Shown: positions 18,121 through 28,043, numbered from the stretch's first letter. The stretch: DNA of 64,000 nucleotides from Acidobacteriota bacterium (GCA_003697135.1 RFGC01000035.1:186001-250000), one strand, 5' to 3'. Notes: generated by a model from the sequence alone, not told the origin. Numbers and translations: made by a program.

Positions 18121-21100
18121 TCACTTGAACTCGAATCTACCAACGAATTGGACAACTCTTGGTGCAAAAGCAGAAGTAATTCGACCAAAGTTAGCACTGT
18201 TGATGTTTCCGTTGCCGGGGAAGACACCAACAAAGAAGTTCGTCCTGTTGAAGACGTTGAAGGCTTCAACACGGAACTGCAAGCGCATTCTTTCGTTGAT
18301 CGTAAAGTTCTTCAGAAGTGAAGCATCCCAGTTGTAATAATTAGGTCCATTCCATGCGTTGCGTGCCATGTTACCGGTTTCCCCTGGAGCAACGTTGAAG
18401 AAGACCTGTCCTGGGAATGGTGTGCTTCCAAATCCTTCTGCTCCACGACCTGACCCAAGAGCACCGCAGTTGCCAGATGCCAAGTTTGCCTGATTGATGT
18501 TAATCACAGCAGGATTGATGAAAAACACTCCACAAGGTGTTCTGAACACACCTATCAACCTTGAGATTTCAGGGTTGCTTAGCGGAGAGAAAGCAGTTTG
18601 TCTTCCAGAACGGCCTGCACGATTGAGCGTTCCGCGTGGGTCTGTGATTGAAATTGGTGCACCAGTGCCAAAGCGCACAATCGCCGAAAACTGCCAGCCA
18701 CCGACTATCTGATTTATGATACCGCCTTGATTCAAGAACGGTTTTCCTTTACCGAAAGGCAGTTCATAGATTGTATTGAAGTTGATCACGTGCTCTTGAT
18801 CGAAATCTGCACGAGCATACTCATTGCGGCGGTTGTTATTGTCAATAAGCGGATCGAAGCGAGTTTGCCCAACACCAGCCGCATCTGTCAAGGTCTTTTG
18901 CAAAGTATAGTTGAACTGGAAGTAGATTCCTTGCGAGAAGTTACGCCTTAATTCGACCTGCATCGAATTGTATCTTGACTTTGCAAAATTACCTATCAAG
19001 TCAGCAACACCAGTGTTCGGATTCCTCAAGAAAAGCGGACTAACTCCAGGAAAGATACCCGGATTTGTAATGTAGATAATCGCCAAATCTGCTGGCTGAC
19101 CTAACAGAATTTGGTTCCTGATTGTTGCATTGTTTAACAATCCGCCATTAGGTAAAGTCGGGAAGAAAGTAAGTTGCTGGCATCCGGGAGTTGGGAAGCA
19201 ATTCGGGTTGCCAGTCAGGAGCAGGTTTTGTCTTGCTCTCAAGAAATCCGCAAGAAATCCGTTTTCTTTGATTATTACTTGGTTGAAGTCTAATCCACGC
19301 ACTAGGTTATTGCTATGGTTACCAACATAGCGAACTTCCAGTGCTAGCTTCCAGGGCAATTCCCTTTGTATGCCTATATGATATTGATACAGGCTCGGCA
19401 CTTGGAGATCGGGGTCTATACCAAAGACAGTGCCGAAGTTCCCTGCCAAATTGTTGTTAAAAGCATAGCTTCTCGGCATCACAAAAGTTGGAGGTGTAAC
19501 GCTCGGATTGAAGTTTGCAAGCTGAACAAACGTGCTTTGTGTCAAAGTCACCGTTTGTGTAAGCCCTTGATTAGCGTTAAGTGCGTTGTCAGCTGAGCGA
19601 ACAAACTCATCGTTCACAAAGCTGACGCTGAAGCCACCACGAATAACGCTTCTGCCTTCACCAGGGAAGATATACCTCAAAGGACCACCAAAATTCGGTG
19701 ACCAAGCAAAGCTAACGTTAGGAGCCAAATTATTGTAATCGGTCTTGAAGAAGCGGTTATCACCAAAGTTAGTTCCAACGAAGTTATATTGTCCATTAGG
19801 ATCAAGAATTGCATTCACCATGCTTGCATTAGAGCCAAGCACAGGCTCAACAGCCAATCCGCTAGGCTCACTCACAGGCGTATAGACTTCATACCTTGCA
19901 CCCAAATTCAAAGTAAACTCAGGGGTTATACGCCACTGATCGCTCACGTATGCTGAATAATGTTCGTAGTGAAGTCTTCTGCTCGGCAAGACACCTGCTC
20001 TGTAACCACTGGTCTTATCAACAACATTGAAAGTCTGGGCCACACTGCTCACGTATCCACCAAGTAATGCAAGCAGTGCATTAGCAGTATTCAACTGTGC
20101 AGACGAAATACCACCAGGGAATTGAGCGGCAGTCAACTGTGGTGCTCCTGGAATAGCTCCGATGCTAACCGTTGGTATAGTAGAGTTAGAAAACGCTGGA
20201 GGACCAAAGGGATTGATTCTGAACCAATAGATGTGACCACCGAAGCGAATTGTATGCCTTGATAAGCTGTAGGTGAAATCATCCCTAACAAGCCAGATAG
20301 CTGTATTACGCCCTTGTCTTTCAAAAGTTGATTCAGGGCTTGAAACTAAAGGAATCGTGAGAAAGTAATTTGTTGGTTTATCGGTTCTATCAAAAAATGG
20401 ACGACTCAACTGCAGAGCTACACGAAACTCGTTTATCATTCTTCCAGTGGGCGTAAATCTCCACGCGGAGTTAGTTGTGTAGGTCTTCGCTTTCTGAAAA
20501 CCGAAAGGTGTGGTGTTGAATCCGCCGTTATCAACATCTGGCCTCAATAGTGACTCTTGTCTATAAGCATAGATCGTGCTGAAGGTATTCTTGGAGTTCA
20601 GATCGAAGTCAAACCTAGTGGTAATTGCTTCTCTGTCTTGGTTTTGCTTCTGCGAGAAACTGTAACCAGCAGTGTTTCTGAAATCCCCACCTGAGATGAA
20701 GTTATTGGGGGCAGGAAGCTTTGAAATGATTCGGTTTTGGATCACTGGGTCTGGCGATACCCCTGCCGTGGTGAGAACATTCAACGTTCTGGTAACACCG
20801 CTGTTATCAATGTAAGTAAATATACCCGTTTTGGCTTGCGGTAGAAGCGTTGTTCGGGTTATGCTTGCTGACTGTCTCAACCGGAATCCCTCATACGATC
20901 CAAAGAAGAATAGTCTATCTTTGATTACCCTACCACCTATTCTTCCACCGAACTGGTTTCTGTTAAGGAAAGGTCTGGGAATCCTGTTCAAGTTGTTGAA
21001 GAAGCTGTTTGCTGCAAATTTTGAGTTGCGGTTGTAAATGTAAAGCGCTCCCGTGAATGTGTTACCGCCGCGAGGCGTAACAATGCTGACCTGAGAAGCA

Positions 21101-21774
21101 CCATATCCGTATTCAGCACCAGCATTTTGGTTAACTATAGTAAATTCCTCAACGTCGTCAACGTTCGGACGATCAGGAACGAAGTCCGTGGCGTTTGCAC
21201 GGATAAAGTTATCCTGAACGTTCAGACCGTCACGAGTGATGTTTGTAAACGAAACTCTTTGTCCGTTTATGACGGTGTTAGTAGCACCATTCTGGGAAGT
21301 CCCAGCCTGCAAGCCTATTAAGGCAAGTGGGTTTCGTCCGTTCAGAGGGAGTTCGATAATTTCACGCGCTGTTATCGTTCTCGAAACCTCCCCAGTTGCA
21401 GAGTTTATAAGCTCATTTCCAGCAGTAACTACAACTTCGTCTGTGATAGGACCCAACTCTAGAGATACGTTCAAAACGTAAGTTTTTCCTACTTCAATTT
21501 TTACATCATTGTAAACACCAGTTTTACGCCCTTGGGCAGTCACTCTAACCGTGTAACTACCAACGTCAAGGTTCGGAATGGCTACTGAACCATCACCACC
21601 TGTAACGAAAGTTCTTTCTCTCCCAGTCGCGTTGTCGGTCACCACAACCGTCGCTCCTGGAATCACACCGCTTGGATCGGACACATTAACCGTCAAGTTA
21701 CCTGTATTTGACTGTGCCAAACCAAGCAACACAAAAGCAAAAAACACACTGAAACAAAGAAGTAATTTCTTCAT
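18121..21774 (-). CDS. Oar-like TonB-dependent receptor with N-terminal carboxypeptidase-regulatory domain
   Basis: This is a 1217-residue outer-membrane protein. Signal peptide 1-20 (ending LLGLAQ), a CarboxypepD_reg Ig-like domain (about 25-112, DPSGVIPGATVVVTDNATG), a plug domain (about 125-250, containing REIIELPLNGRNPLALIGLQAG) and a large beta barrel ending in VQFVGRFEFK with the terminal aromatic typical of barrel insertion. The ELPLNGRN motif and size are characteristic of the expanded Acidobacteriota receptor family. These are thought to import large oligomeric nutrients or secrete proteases; the ligand is unknown. AAAGGAGG precedes the ATG, suggesting strong translation. It is monocistronic, with a terminator at 18061-18091 and palindromic sites upstream. 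Confidence 0.93.
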   Translation of the reverse strand: MKKLLLCFSVFFAFVLLGLAQSNTGNLTVNVSDPSGVIPGATVVVTDNATGRERTFVTGGDGSVAIPNLDVGSYTVRVTAQGRKTGVYNDVKIEVGKTYVLNVSLELGPITDEVVVTAGNELINSATGEVSRTITAREIIELPLNGRNPLALIGLQAGTSQNGATNTVINGQRVSFTNITRDGLNVQDNFIRANATDFVPDRPNVDDVEEFTIVNQNAGAEYGYGASQVSIVTPRGGNTFTGALYIYNRNSKFAANSFFNNLNRIPRPFLNRNQFGGRIGGRVIKDRLFFFGSYEGFRLRQSASITRTTLLPQAKTGIFTYIDNSGVTRTLNVLTTAGVSPDPVIQNRIISKLPAPNNFISGGDFRNTAGYSFSQKQNQDREAITTRFDFDLNSKNTFSTIYAYRQESLLRPDVDNGGFNTTPFGFQKAKTYTTNSAWRFTPTGRMINEFRVALQLSRPFFDRTDKPTNYFLTIPLVSSPESTFERQGRNTAIWLVRDDFTYSLSRHTIRFGGHIYWFRINPFGPPAFSNSTIPTVSIGAIPGAPQLTAAQFPGGISSAQLNTANALLALLGGYVSSVAQTFNVVDKTSGYRAGVLPSRRLHYEHYSAYVSDQWRITPEFTLNLGARYEVYTPVSEPSGLAVEPVLGSNASMVNAILDPNGQYNFVGTNFGDNRFFKTDYNNLAPNVSFAWSPNFGGPLRYIFPGEGRSVIRGGFSVSFVNDEFVRSADNALNANQGLTQTVTLTQSTFVQLANFNPSVTPPTFVMPRSYAFNNNLAGNFGTVFGIDPDLQVPSLYQYHIGIQRELPWKLALEVRYVGNHSNNLVRGLDFNQVIIKENGFLADFLRARQNLLLTGNPNCFPTPGCQQLTFFPTLPNGGLLNNATIRNQILLGQPADLAIIYITNPGIFPGVSPLFLRNPNTGVADLIGNFAKSRYNSMQVELRRNFSQGIYFQFNYTLQKTLTDAAGVGQTRFDPLIDNNNRRNEYARADFDQEHVINFNTIYELPFGKGKPFLNQGGIINQIVGGWQFSAIVRFGTGAPISITDPRGTLNRAGRSGRQTAFSPLSNPEISRLIGVFRTPCGVFFINPAVININQANLASGNCGALGSGRGAEGFGSTPFPGQVFFNVAPGETGNMARNAWNGPNYYNWDASLLKNFTINERMRLQFRVEAFNVFNRTNFFVGVFPGNGNINSANFGRITSAFAPRVVQFVGRFEFK

Positions 21775-22104
21775 AATTTTCCTCCTTTATCTAGGCTTTC
21801 CAGATTTCTCTGGCTTTAACAAGATATTGCTTGCAACTACCATGCCATAAAAAGCACGCGCACCACTTCTCCTTGTTTTACTTAGACTTACCAAATCGAG
21901 CCAATAAAAGTCTGTTTAAACGAAGAGGCAAACTTTTCCAAAAAAATGGAAAACCAAAGAATAACATCCAAAAAAATGGATATTTTCAACGCCCCAAATA
22001 AACGCTGAGTCAAAAGACTCTAAAAATAGGAAATCCGCTTAGGCTTTCCTTGGGATTGCCAGTGTGATATATTGCAATTAAACTAACAAAAGGCGGGAAC
22101 AAAG
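21775..22104. promoter_or_regulatory. Divergent intergenic region between the Oar-like receptor gene and thyA
   Basis: These 330 bases hold no convincing gene. The minus-strand Shine-Dalgarno AAAGGAGG (complement of about 21781-21788) serves the receptor gene, and AGGCGGG near 22091-22097 serves thyA. A TATATT element around 22063-22069 could be the thyA -10, but I see no good -35. The centre contains two copies of a palindromic 14-mer, listed separately. Confidence 0.6.
21934..21981. promoter_or_regulatory. Paired palindromic operator-like sites
   Basis: The 14-mer TCCA-A6-TGGA occurs twice, at 21937-21950 and 21967-21980, exactly 30 bp apart (about three helical turns). Each copy is an inverted repeat around six A, and each extends: TTTTCCA/TGGAAAA at the first (21934-21953) and ATCCA/TGGAT at the second (21966-21981). 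Same-face spacing of two identical dyads in a divergent promoter region is the usual picture for cooperative repressor or activator binding. The binding protein is unknown. A-tract bending is an alternative role. Confidence 0.55.
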
Positions 22105-22950
22105 ATGAAACAGTATCACGAACTTTTGCGTTACATTCTTGAAAAGGGCAAGCCGCATAACGATAGAACAGGTGTAGGAACGCTTTCTGTTTTTGGTTAT
22201 CAAACTAGATTCGACTTAAGAGAAGGGTTTCCAATCGTTACTACAAAGCGGATGCCGTTTCGGTGGATCGCTGAAGAACTCTTTTGGTTTTTAAGCGGTT
22301 CAACTGATGAACGCGAACTTCGTGCAAAAGGTGTCGATATATGGGCTGAATGGGCTGATTTTGAACACACTTCTAAGTTTGGTCGTAGCGAAGGAGATTT
22401 AGGACCTATCTACGGCTATCAATGGCGTTCTTTCGGCGGTGATTATCCTTTAAGAAACGGAATTGACCAGATTAAAGAGTTGGTTGAAGAAATCCAAAGA
22501 GATCCGAACTCTCGCCGCTTGATTGTTACTGCTTGGCATCCTCTTCATGCAAAACAAGTAACTCTGCCACCCTGTCATACTCTTTTCCAATTCAAAGTTG
22601 AAGACGAAAAAGTTTTACATTGTCAGCTTTACCAACGCAGTGCAGATGCTTTCTTGGGTGTTCCATTCAATATCTCTTCTTATGCACTTCTGATGCATCT
22701 CATCGCCCACGTTTGTGACTTGGAAGTAGGCGAGTTTATTCATACGTTCGGCGACCTACATATTTACACAAACCACATTGAACAAGTCAAACTTCTTTTG
22801 AGTCGGTTGCCTTTCCCTTTACCGAAGCTAGAACTAGTCGGCGCTGAAGACTACAAAGGATTTGAGGGCTTGCTGAAATTCAGATATGAAAATCTAAAAC
22901 TAATAGGTTATCAATCACACGATAAAATAGCCGCTCCTGTTGCGGTTTGA
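22105..22950 (+). CDS. thyA: Thymidylate synthase
   Basis: This 281-residue ThyA methylates dUMP to dTMP using methylenetetrahydrofolate. It shows the folate/dUMP-site motif [43 protein letters not shown], nucleophile Cys 157 in [30 protein letters not shown], and [12 protein letters not shown]. The length is slightly above the E. coli form, with a short insert ([14 protein letters not shown]), and the C-terminus extends beyond the usual end to KIAAPVAV. That ending matters because the terminal residues close the active site in characterised ThyA. No folA follows; a CWC-domain gene starts 18 bp downstream. Confidence 0.97.
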   Translation: MKQYHELLRYILEKGKPHNDRTGVGTLSVFGYQTRFDLREGFPIVTTKRMPFRWIAEELFWFLSGSTDERELRAKGVDIWAEWADFEHTSKFGRSEGDLGPIYGYQWRSFGGDYPLRNGIDQIKELVEEIQRDPNSRRLIVTAWHPLHAKQVTLPPCHTLFQFKVEDEKVLHCQLYQRSADAFLGVPFNISSYALLMHLIAHVCDLEVGEFIHTFGDLHIYTNHIEQVKLLLSRLPFPLPKLELVGAEDYKGFEGLLKFRYENLKLIGYQSHDKIAAPVAV

Positions 22951-22968
22951 ATAAAAGTTGTCACCGAA

Positions 22969-23217
22969 ATGGACATAAGAATTTGCCCATCATGCCGAAG
23001 AGAATTCCACTGCGGAGCTAACAATCAAACTTGTTGGTGCTTTGACATTTCTCTAGCCTCATCAACCTTAAAAGAGCTTGCCCAACGATTCAAAGAATGT
23101 CTTTGCCTTGAATGCTTATTAAAATTTGAGAAATCACAATCTCGACAAGCTCAACACTTTTCGGAGAACAACCCGTTGCTAACCGATTCCAACCCTTTCG
23201 CAAAACAACAAACCTAA
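22969..23217 (+). CDS. Cysteine-rich CWC family protein
   Basis: This 82-residue protein has a Cys pattern (C6, C9, C15, C22, C24, then CLCLEC near 43-48) that fits the small CWC family: ICPSCRREFHCG, then CWCFDIS. The cysteines probably bind zinc. No biochemical role is established for the family. The gene starts 18 bp after thyA and is probably co-transcribed. The C-terminal 30 residues are polar and probably disordered. No signal peptide. Confidence 0.75.
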   Translation: MDIRICPSCRREFHCGANNQTCWCFDISLASSTLKELAQRFKECLCLECLLKFEKSQSRQAQHFSENNPLLTDSNPFAKQQT

Positions 23218-23327
23218 CAAACCAATGGCTTAGTGAGAGACTGTCTTTCAAAACACAACATCTGCAAGACACAATTCATCTGTTCTTCCGAGGCAAGGAA
23301 GGCAAAAATAAGTTTGAATCAACGAAG

Positions 23328-23996
23328 CTAAAACAAAGCATTCAAAAACGGATTTGTGCGTTTTTCTTTTCCTATAGTTGTTTCGGGGCCGTGACCTGAA
23401 TAAACAACTACATCATCACCAAAAGGAAGGATTTTGTTCAGTATTGAATCCATCAATTTCTCGTAAGAACCTCCGGGAAAATCCGTTCTACCGATGGAAC
23501 CAGCAAAAAGACAATCGCCAACAAAAATTTTTTTCTCTCTTCTTTCGCACATAACGACATGTCCGGGAGTGTGACCCGGACAATGACGAATCTCGAACTC
23601 TAGCAATCCGAGTTTATAGATTTCTTTGTCTTCCCAATTGCGCGTTACCTTCGGAGGCGTTTCAAATTCAAGTCCCAAACTTGCAAAGCTCATTCTGGGT
23701 ATGCCTAAAAATAAGGGCTGTTCTGGAAGTGCATAATAAAGAGGCTCATCTTCTTTATGAAGTATGATTTCAACATTAGGAAAAATTCTGTGCAAGTCTG
23801 CGACTCCGCCAACGTGATCTAAGTGCCCATGAGTTAAGGCAATTGCTTGAAGATCAAAATTATTCCGACGAATATACTCAGCTATCTCGTAAGCTCTGCC
23901 GCCAGGATCAATACAGATTGCTTTCAGAGTTCTTTCGCACGCAACTACTCGCGTGTTTTGCTGAAAAGCCGTTGTAACAAAGGTTTCAATTATCAT
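23328..23996 (-). CDS. MBL-fold metallo-hydrolase (glyoxalase II-like)
   Basis: This 222-residue beta-lactamase-fold enzyme has the full di-metal set: THGHLDH (H56, H58, D60, H61), GHTPGHV, the bridging Asp in VGDCLFAGSIGRTDFPGG and the last His in YSGHGPETTIGKE. FAGSIGRTDFPGG is typical of YcbL/glyoxalase-II-like hydrolases acting on thioesters such as S-lactoylglutathione or related small thiols. The C-terminus (KRTNPFLNALF) is conserved in the short type-II group. Its ATG overlaps the stop of the upstream small gene (ATGA), so they are co-translated. Confidence 0.92.
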   Translation of the reverse strand: MIIETFVTTAFQQNTRVVACERTLKAICIDPGGRAYEIAEYIRRNNFDLQAIALTHGHLDHVGGVADLHRIFPNVEIILHKEDEPLYYALPEQPLFLGIPRMSFASLGLEFETPPKVTRNWEDKEIYKLGLLEFEIRHCPGHTPGHVVMCERREKKIFVGDCLFAGSIGRTDFPGGSYEKLMDSILNKILPFGDDVVVYSGHGPETTIGKEKRTNPFLNALF

Positions 23997-24298
23997 TTTT
24001 CCTCAAGGAGCATTCTATCAATGTATTTTTCGGCTTCAAAAGGTGTAGCTTTTCTACTAGCCAAAACGTGCAAGATAGCTTGCCGATAGGTCTCTGCCGT
24101 AGGAGTGCTAGGAAAACAAGGAATCTCTAATTCTGAAAGACTCAAGTAATTTATTAGAATTCCCAAAAGCATCCAAAGCAAAGTCTCTTCTCTAGTCCCA
24201 ACAGAATTAAACTTACAAACAGTATCAGCGTCCTTTTTGAGATCACTACAAATTTTGGCAAACTCAGCCTCAGTGATTTTCAAAACAAGCTTCTTCAT
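23993..24298 (-). CDS. Small protein of unknown family
   Basis: I do not recognise this 101-residue protein. It is soluble, acidic and helical by composition, with a hydrophobic middle (TLLWMLLGILINYLSLSELEIP) that could be an amphipathic helix pair, and ends AEKYIDRMLLEEK. It was kept as a gene because its stop overlaps the MBL hydrolase start by four bases and the reading frame has balanced composition. The ATG at 24298 is chosen; a TTG at 24319 would add seven residues. It probably shares a transcript with the hydrolase. Confidence 0.6.
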   Translation of the reverse strand: MKKLVLKITEAEFAKICSDLKKDADTVCKFNSVGTREETLLWMLLGILINYLSLSELEIPCFPSTPTAETYRQAILHVLASRKATPFEAEKYIDRMLLEEK

Positions 24299-24356
24299 GG
24301 AAGAATTTTCGTCTTTCAAGAACTACAGCAATATCTGAGCAAAAAGGCGAGTTGTA

Positions 24357-27300
24357 TCAGTTATCAATCCCAATTTTCTTAATCACCTTATCCAAAAGCA
24401 GGTTTGAGATTTTTTCTTGAACACTGTTTGACTTAAGTCTTTCGCTCAAATTTCTAAAGTCAACGGTATCAAGGTTTTGGTCTTGATTAAAGCATGAAAA
24501 AACGAAAAACTCTTCGCCGGTGTAAGGATTTATATGGCGTTGCAAACACTGAGCGCAGATTTCTTTCATCATGCACTGCATTGGGGAATTTATCGAGCCT
24601 ATTGCAATGTGATTTTCTTTCAAATAAGGTTTCAAAACCGTGTAGCGAGCTTCCTTTACGGCATTCATCATTCTGTCTGAGCCAATCGCAATGATTCTAT
24701 CAACTTCAGAAAACTTTATGAGTTGATTGCCAAGCTCACCTTTTGCGTATGCGAGCATTGCTTGAACGATGTTGCCGCGAAAATGAACGTCCTGCGGTCT
24801 GTGAGGCACTATCGGCTCACCATAATCCGTTGCCCATATAACTTGATCTGTGGAGTTTTCTATCTCTTCGCGTTTGAACAAGTCTGCTCCGTTTTTGTAT
24901 CCGGCAAAATAAATAACTCTATTGCCTTTTTCCTTCATTGCTTTAGCTATCGAGAAAAGCACAGCATTTCCCAGACCACCGCCAGCAAGCAAAACGGTTT
25001 CATTTTCAGGGATTTCCGTAGGCGTTCCCGTCGGTCCCATCACCACAACCTCTTCACCTTCTTTTAGGAACGCACACAGCCGAGAAGAAACGCCCATTTC
25101 AAGAACAATCATCGAAAGCAAGCCTTTTTCAGGCTCAGTCCAGGCTCCCGTCAATGCCAAACCTTCCATTAAAAGTTTTTTACCTTCGACTATTGGCGCT
25201 CTCGATTCAAAATTTTGCAGGCGATAAAATTGCCCCGGTTTGAATTTTCTAGCTTGCAAAGGAGCTTTAACAATAACTTCAACAATACTCGGCGCGAGAC
25301 GCTCAACCTTTACGACAAAAGCACGAAGTTCCTCGTCAAGCCTTTCAACTATCCTATCGAAAATCTTCTCATCGGCCTTTTTCGCTGAGTCTGCAAAGAG
25401 TTGAACGATTTTTTCATAACCCAACTTCGCCGATGCCATTGCCTTTACGACGTTTCCAGCGTAAACAGGATGATTATCGCCGTAGTAGGAAATGAATTTT
25501 CCATCTCTTTCGTATGAGGTGAAAAATGCCGTTCCGTCCTGCTGAGCAGGAACCAACTTGAAATGGCCATTTTCCCTAACTACCCTGTGAGGCATAAAAT
25601 ACTGCTGGCTTTCGTCTAGCTTGAAAGTTCCAGGATTTTCTTTTTCGTAGATGACGTTTGGCGAAGTGCCTGCCGCGATGCAAACAGTCCGTGCCGGAAA
25701 TTCAACCATCTCACCGGTGCCAACGAATTTACCTGTTTCGGGATCGTATTTTTGCCGTTCAAAAATAATTGCCTTTACAGCACCGAACTCATCGGGAACA
25801 GCTTCCCTTGGGTCCATCAATTCGACAAAATCAATGCCTTCCTCAAGCGCTTTTTGAACTTCTTCGTGATTAAGTCGGTAAGCAGGCGAGTCTTGCAAAC
25901 GTTTGCGATAAACGAGCGAAACGCCGCCCCAACTTCTTACCAACGGGATGAAATTCGGCTTTTCACCTGCAAGTTTGGCTCTCTCGCGCTCGGCTCTTAC
26001 AGCTCTTCCGTGTTCGAGAAACTCTCTTAAAATAATCTTTTCTTCTTCATCCAAGCTCTGCCAAACTTTTTCTTCCCCGAATTCAGATGCTATCTCTTCA
26101 AAATTTTTCAGGATTTTCTCGACTTGAACAGGATAATAAGCGAAAAGCTCCGTAGAAGTATCAATTCCCGTCAACCCACCACCAATAACAACGGCAGGAA
26201 GGCGGATTTGGAGATTTGAAAAAGTATCCTTTTTGAAAGCTCCCGTAAGTTGCAATGCCATCAAAAAGTCAGAAGCTTTCCGAATACCACGAATCAGATT
26301 ATTCTTCATTCGGACAAATGTAGGTCTTCCGGCACCTGTAGCTATCGCTATATGATCGAATCCGAAGTTCCAAGCATCTTCAATCGTCAAAGTCCCACCA
26401 AATCGAACGCCACCATAGGCGCGGAAATAACGTCTGCGCGAAAGAAGTAGCTGCAGAATTGTCAGGAAATTCTTATCCCACCGCACCGTGATTCCGTATT
26501 CGGAAACTCCGCCAAAACCTGATAGAATCCTTTCGTCCAAATCCGTGGTAATTTCTCTTATGTCCTTGATAGGCCGCGGGACAAATCTTCCATTGGAACC
26601 TGTTAATTCTTCATCTAAAGGCTCAATTTTTAAGCCATCAATTGCAACAACACCAAATCCTTCGTTCAAAAGATAGTGCGCAAGTGTATATCCAGCAGGG
26701 CCTAAACCTACGACTAAGACATTTTTGCCATTGTATGGTAATGCGTAAGGACGTTTAGCATTGAGCGGATTCCACCGGGTCAAGAGACTGTAAATTTCAA
26801 ATCCGTATGGTAACGATAAAACATCTGTCAAAACGGAAGTTTCGACTTTCGGTATATTCACAGGTTCTTGTTTTTGGAAAATACAAGCTTTCATGCAGTC
26901 GTTACATATCCGATGCCCTGTGCCTGCACACATGGGATTATCAATAGTTATCAAAGCCAATGCACCGATGGAATCGCCCTGCCGTTTCAAAAGATGCATC
27001 TCTGAGATTTTCTCTTCAAGCGGACAACCTTCAAGCCACGCACCAAGAGGATTGCGTTTTGTTTCACCGTTTGGCTCTTTCAGTCCCTTCGAGCAAGAAT
27101 CTTTCAAACGTTCATGGCAGATCAGGCAATAATTCACTTCGTAAAGAGATTCACGCATTGTGCCGCGCGTGTCTGTTAGTTTGAAACCATCACGACGGCG
27201 CAAATCTTCATCAAGCCCTCGCATAGCTTCGGGAAGTTCAGGCTTGTAGCGGGTAAGACGCACTAGATTCTGATAATCCAAGTTGTGCGGAGTTTTGAAG

Positions 27301-28043
27301 GACAGCCAGTTCTTGGTTTTCCTAAAAAAGTGAGTAGCAGACCATTGTTCGATTAGATGTAAAGTAGCTTTTATTTTCAGCAAATCTCCTTGAGCTTCTG
27401 TTTCAAGAATAGCTTTTGAAAACAACTTGCCAAAAGTTTTGTCTTTCAACTTCTCGTAAGCCTTCGATATTTTTTGAACCGTTTCCGAGGCTTTTGCTGC
27501 AGTTTCAGGCTTTGACAGACTTTCTTCAGCCTGCAATAGTTCTTCGGTTATTTTGGCAATCGCCAGTTCTTCATCATAAACAAGAGTCCTATCGAAGGCT
27601 TCAAATTGCAATTCCCTTAATGCCTGATCAAGCTCTGCCAAATTTATTTGCGATAAGCTCTCAGCCGTAAATTTTTTGATAGCACGGCGCTGAACAAAAA
27701 ATTTGTATTTCCAGATCGAGTCTTGCTCAGTTATCTTGCGCCTGAATTCGTCGTATTCCTTCTCTATGCGAAAAAGCTTCGCAACGAATTCCGCCAAATA
27801 CTTAGCAGATTCAACCAAAATTCTTGATTGAGTCTTCTGGTCGTATTGACTGCCTTTCGACTCAATATGGCCTTTGAGTTCATCAGCTAGACTAGGATTT
27901 TTCTCCTTTAGGTCCTGATAAAAAAGTGATGCCAACTGTTCTAATTTTTCAGGCAGATAAAGGTCTGAATACCTAAAGCCCGGTATCCCAAGCTCAAAAT
28001 CATAGTTTCTATGAGTGTTTGCTGCTTCCGTAGTGCTTATCAT
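24357..28043 (-). CDS. Large fused flavin/iron-sulfur oxidoreductase (GltD/NfnB-like plus PyrK/NfnA-like)
   Basis: This 1228-residue protein has an N-terminal helical region (residues 1-300) of unknown fold. A cysteine-rich segment follows (about 305-395: CLICHERLKDSC, CNDCMKAC), like the Fe-S part of GltD. Then come two dinucleotide folds, VVGLGPAGYTLAHYLL near 440 and VVIGGGLTGIDTSTEL near 615. From about 900 there is an FNR-like module (KFKPGQFYRLQNF, LLAGGGLGNAVL). It closes with PyrK-type 2Fe-2S cysteines (MQCMMKEICAQC ... FSC, near 1150-1180). NfnB (GltD-like) and NfnA (PyrK-like) are separate subunits in characterised ferredoxin:NADP oxidoreductases; here both are in one chain. Soluble; probably moves electrons between NAD(P)H and ferredoxin. 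The partner is unknown. Confidence 0.82.
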   Translation of the reverse strand: MISTTEAANTHRNYDFELGIPGFRYSDLYLPEKLEQLASLFYQDLKEKNPSLADELKGHIESKGSQYDQKTQSRILVESAKYLAEFVAKLFRIEKEYDEFRRKITEQDSIWKYKFFVQRRAIKKFTAESLSQINLAELDQALRELQFEAFDRTLVYDEELAIAKITEELLQAEESLSKPETAAKASETVQKISKAYEKLKDKTFGKLFSKAILETEAQGDLLKIKATLHLIEQWSATHFFRKTKNWLSFKTPHNLDYQNLVRLTRYKPELPEAMRGLDEDLRRRDGFKLTDTRGTMRESLYEVNYCLICHERLKDSCSKGLKEPNGETKRNPLGAWLEGCPLEEKISEMHLLKRQGDSIGALALITIDNPMCAGTGHRICNDCMKACIFQKQEPVNIPKVETSVLTDVLSLPYGFEIYSLLTRWNPLNAKRPYALPYNGKNVLVVGLGPAGYTLAHYLLNEGFGVVAIDGLKIEPLDEELTGSNGRFVPRPIKDIREITTDLDERILSGFGGVSEYGITVRWDKNFLTILQLLLSRRRYFRAYGGVRFGGTLTIEDAWNFGFDHIAIATGAGRPTFVRMKNNLIRGIRKASDFLMALQLTGAFKKDTFSNLQIRLPAVVIGGGLTGIDTSTELFAYYPVQVEKILKNFEEIASEFGEEKVWQSLDEEEKIILREFLEHGRAVRAERERAKLAGEKPNFIPLVRSWGGVSLVYRKRLQDSPAYRLNHEEVQKALEEGIDFVELMDPREAVPDEFGAVKAIIFERQKYDPETGKFVGTGEMVEFPARTVCIAAGTSPNVIYEKENPGTFKLDESQQYFMPHRVVRENGHFKLVPAQQDGTAFFTSYERDGKFISYYGDNHPVYAGNVVKAMASAKLGYEKIVQLFADSAKKADEKIFDRIVERLDEELRAFVVKVERLAPSIVEVIVKAPLQARKFKPGQFYRLQNFESRAPIVEGKKLLMEGLALTGAWTEPEKGLLSMIVLEMGVSSRLCAFLKEGEEVVVMGPTGTPTEIPENETVLLAGGGLGNAVLFSIAKAMKEKGNRVIYFAGYKNGADLFKREEIENSTDQVIWATDYGEPIVPHRPQDVHFRGNIVQAMLAYAKGELGNQLIKFSEVDRIIAIGSDRMMNAVKEARYTVLKPYLKENHIAIGSINSPMQCMMKEICAQCLQRHINPYTGEEFFVFSCFNQDQNLDTVDFRNLSERLKSNSVQEKISNLLLDKVIKKIGIDN

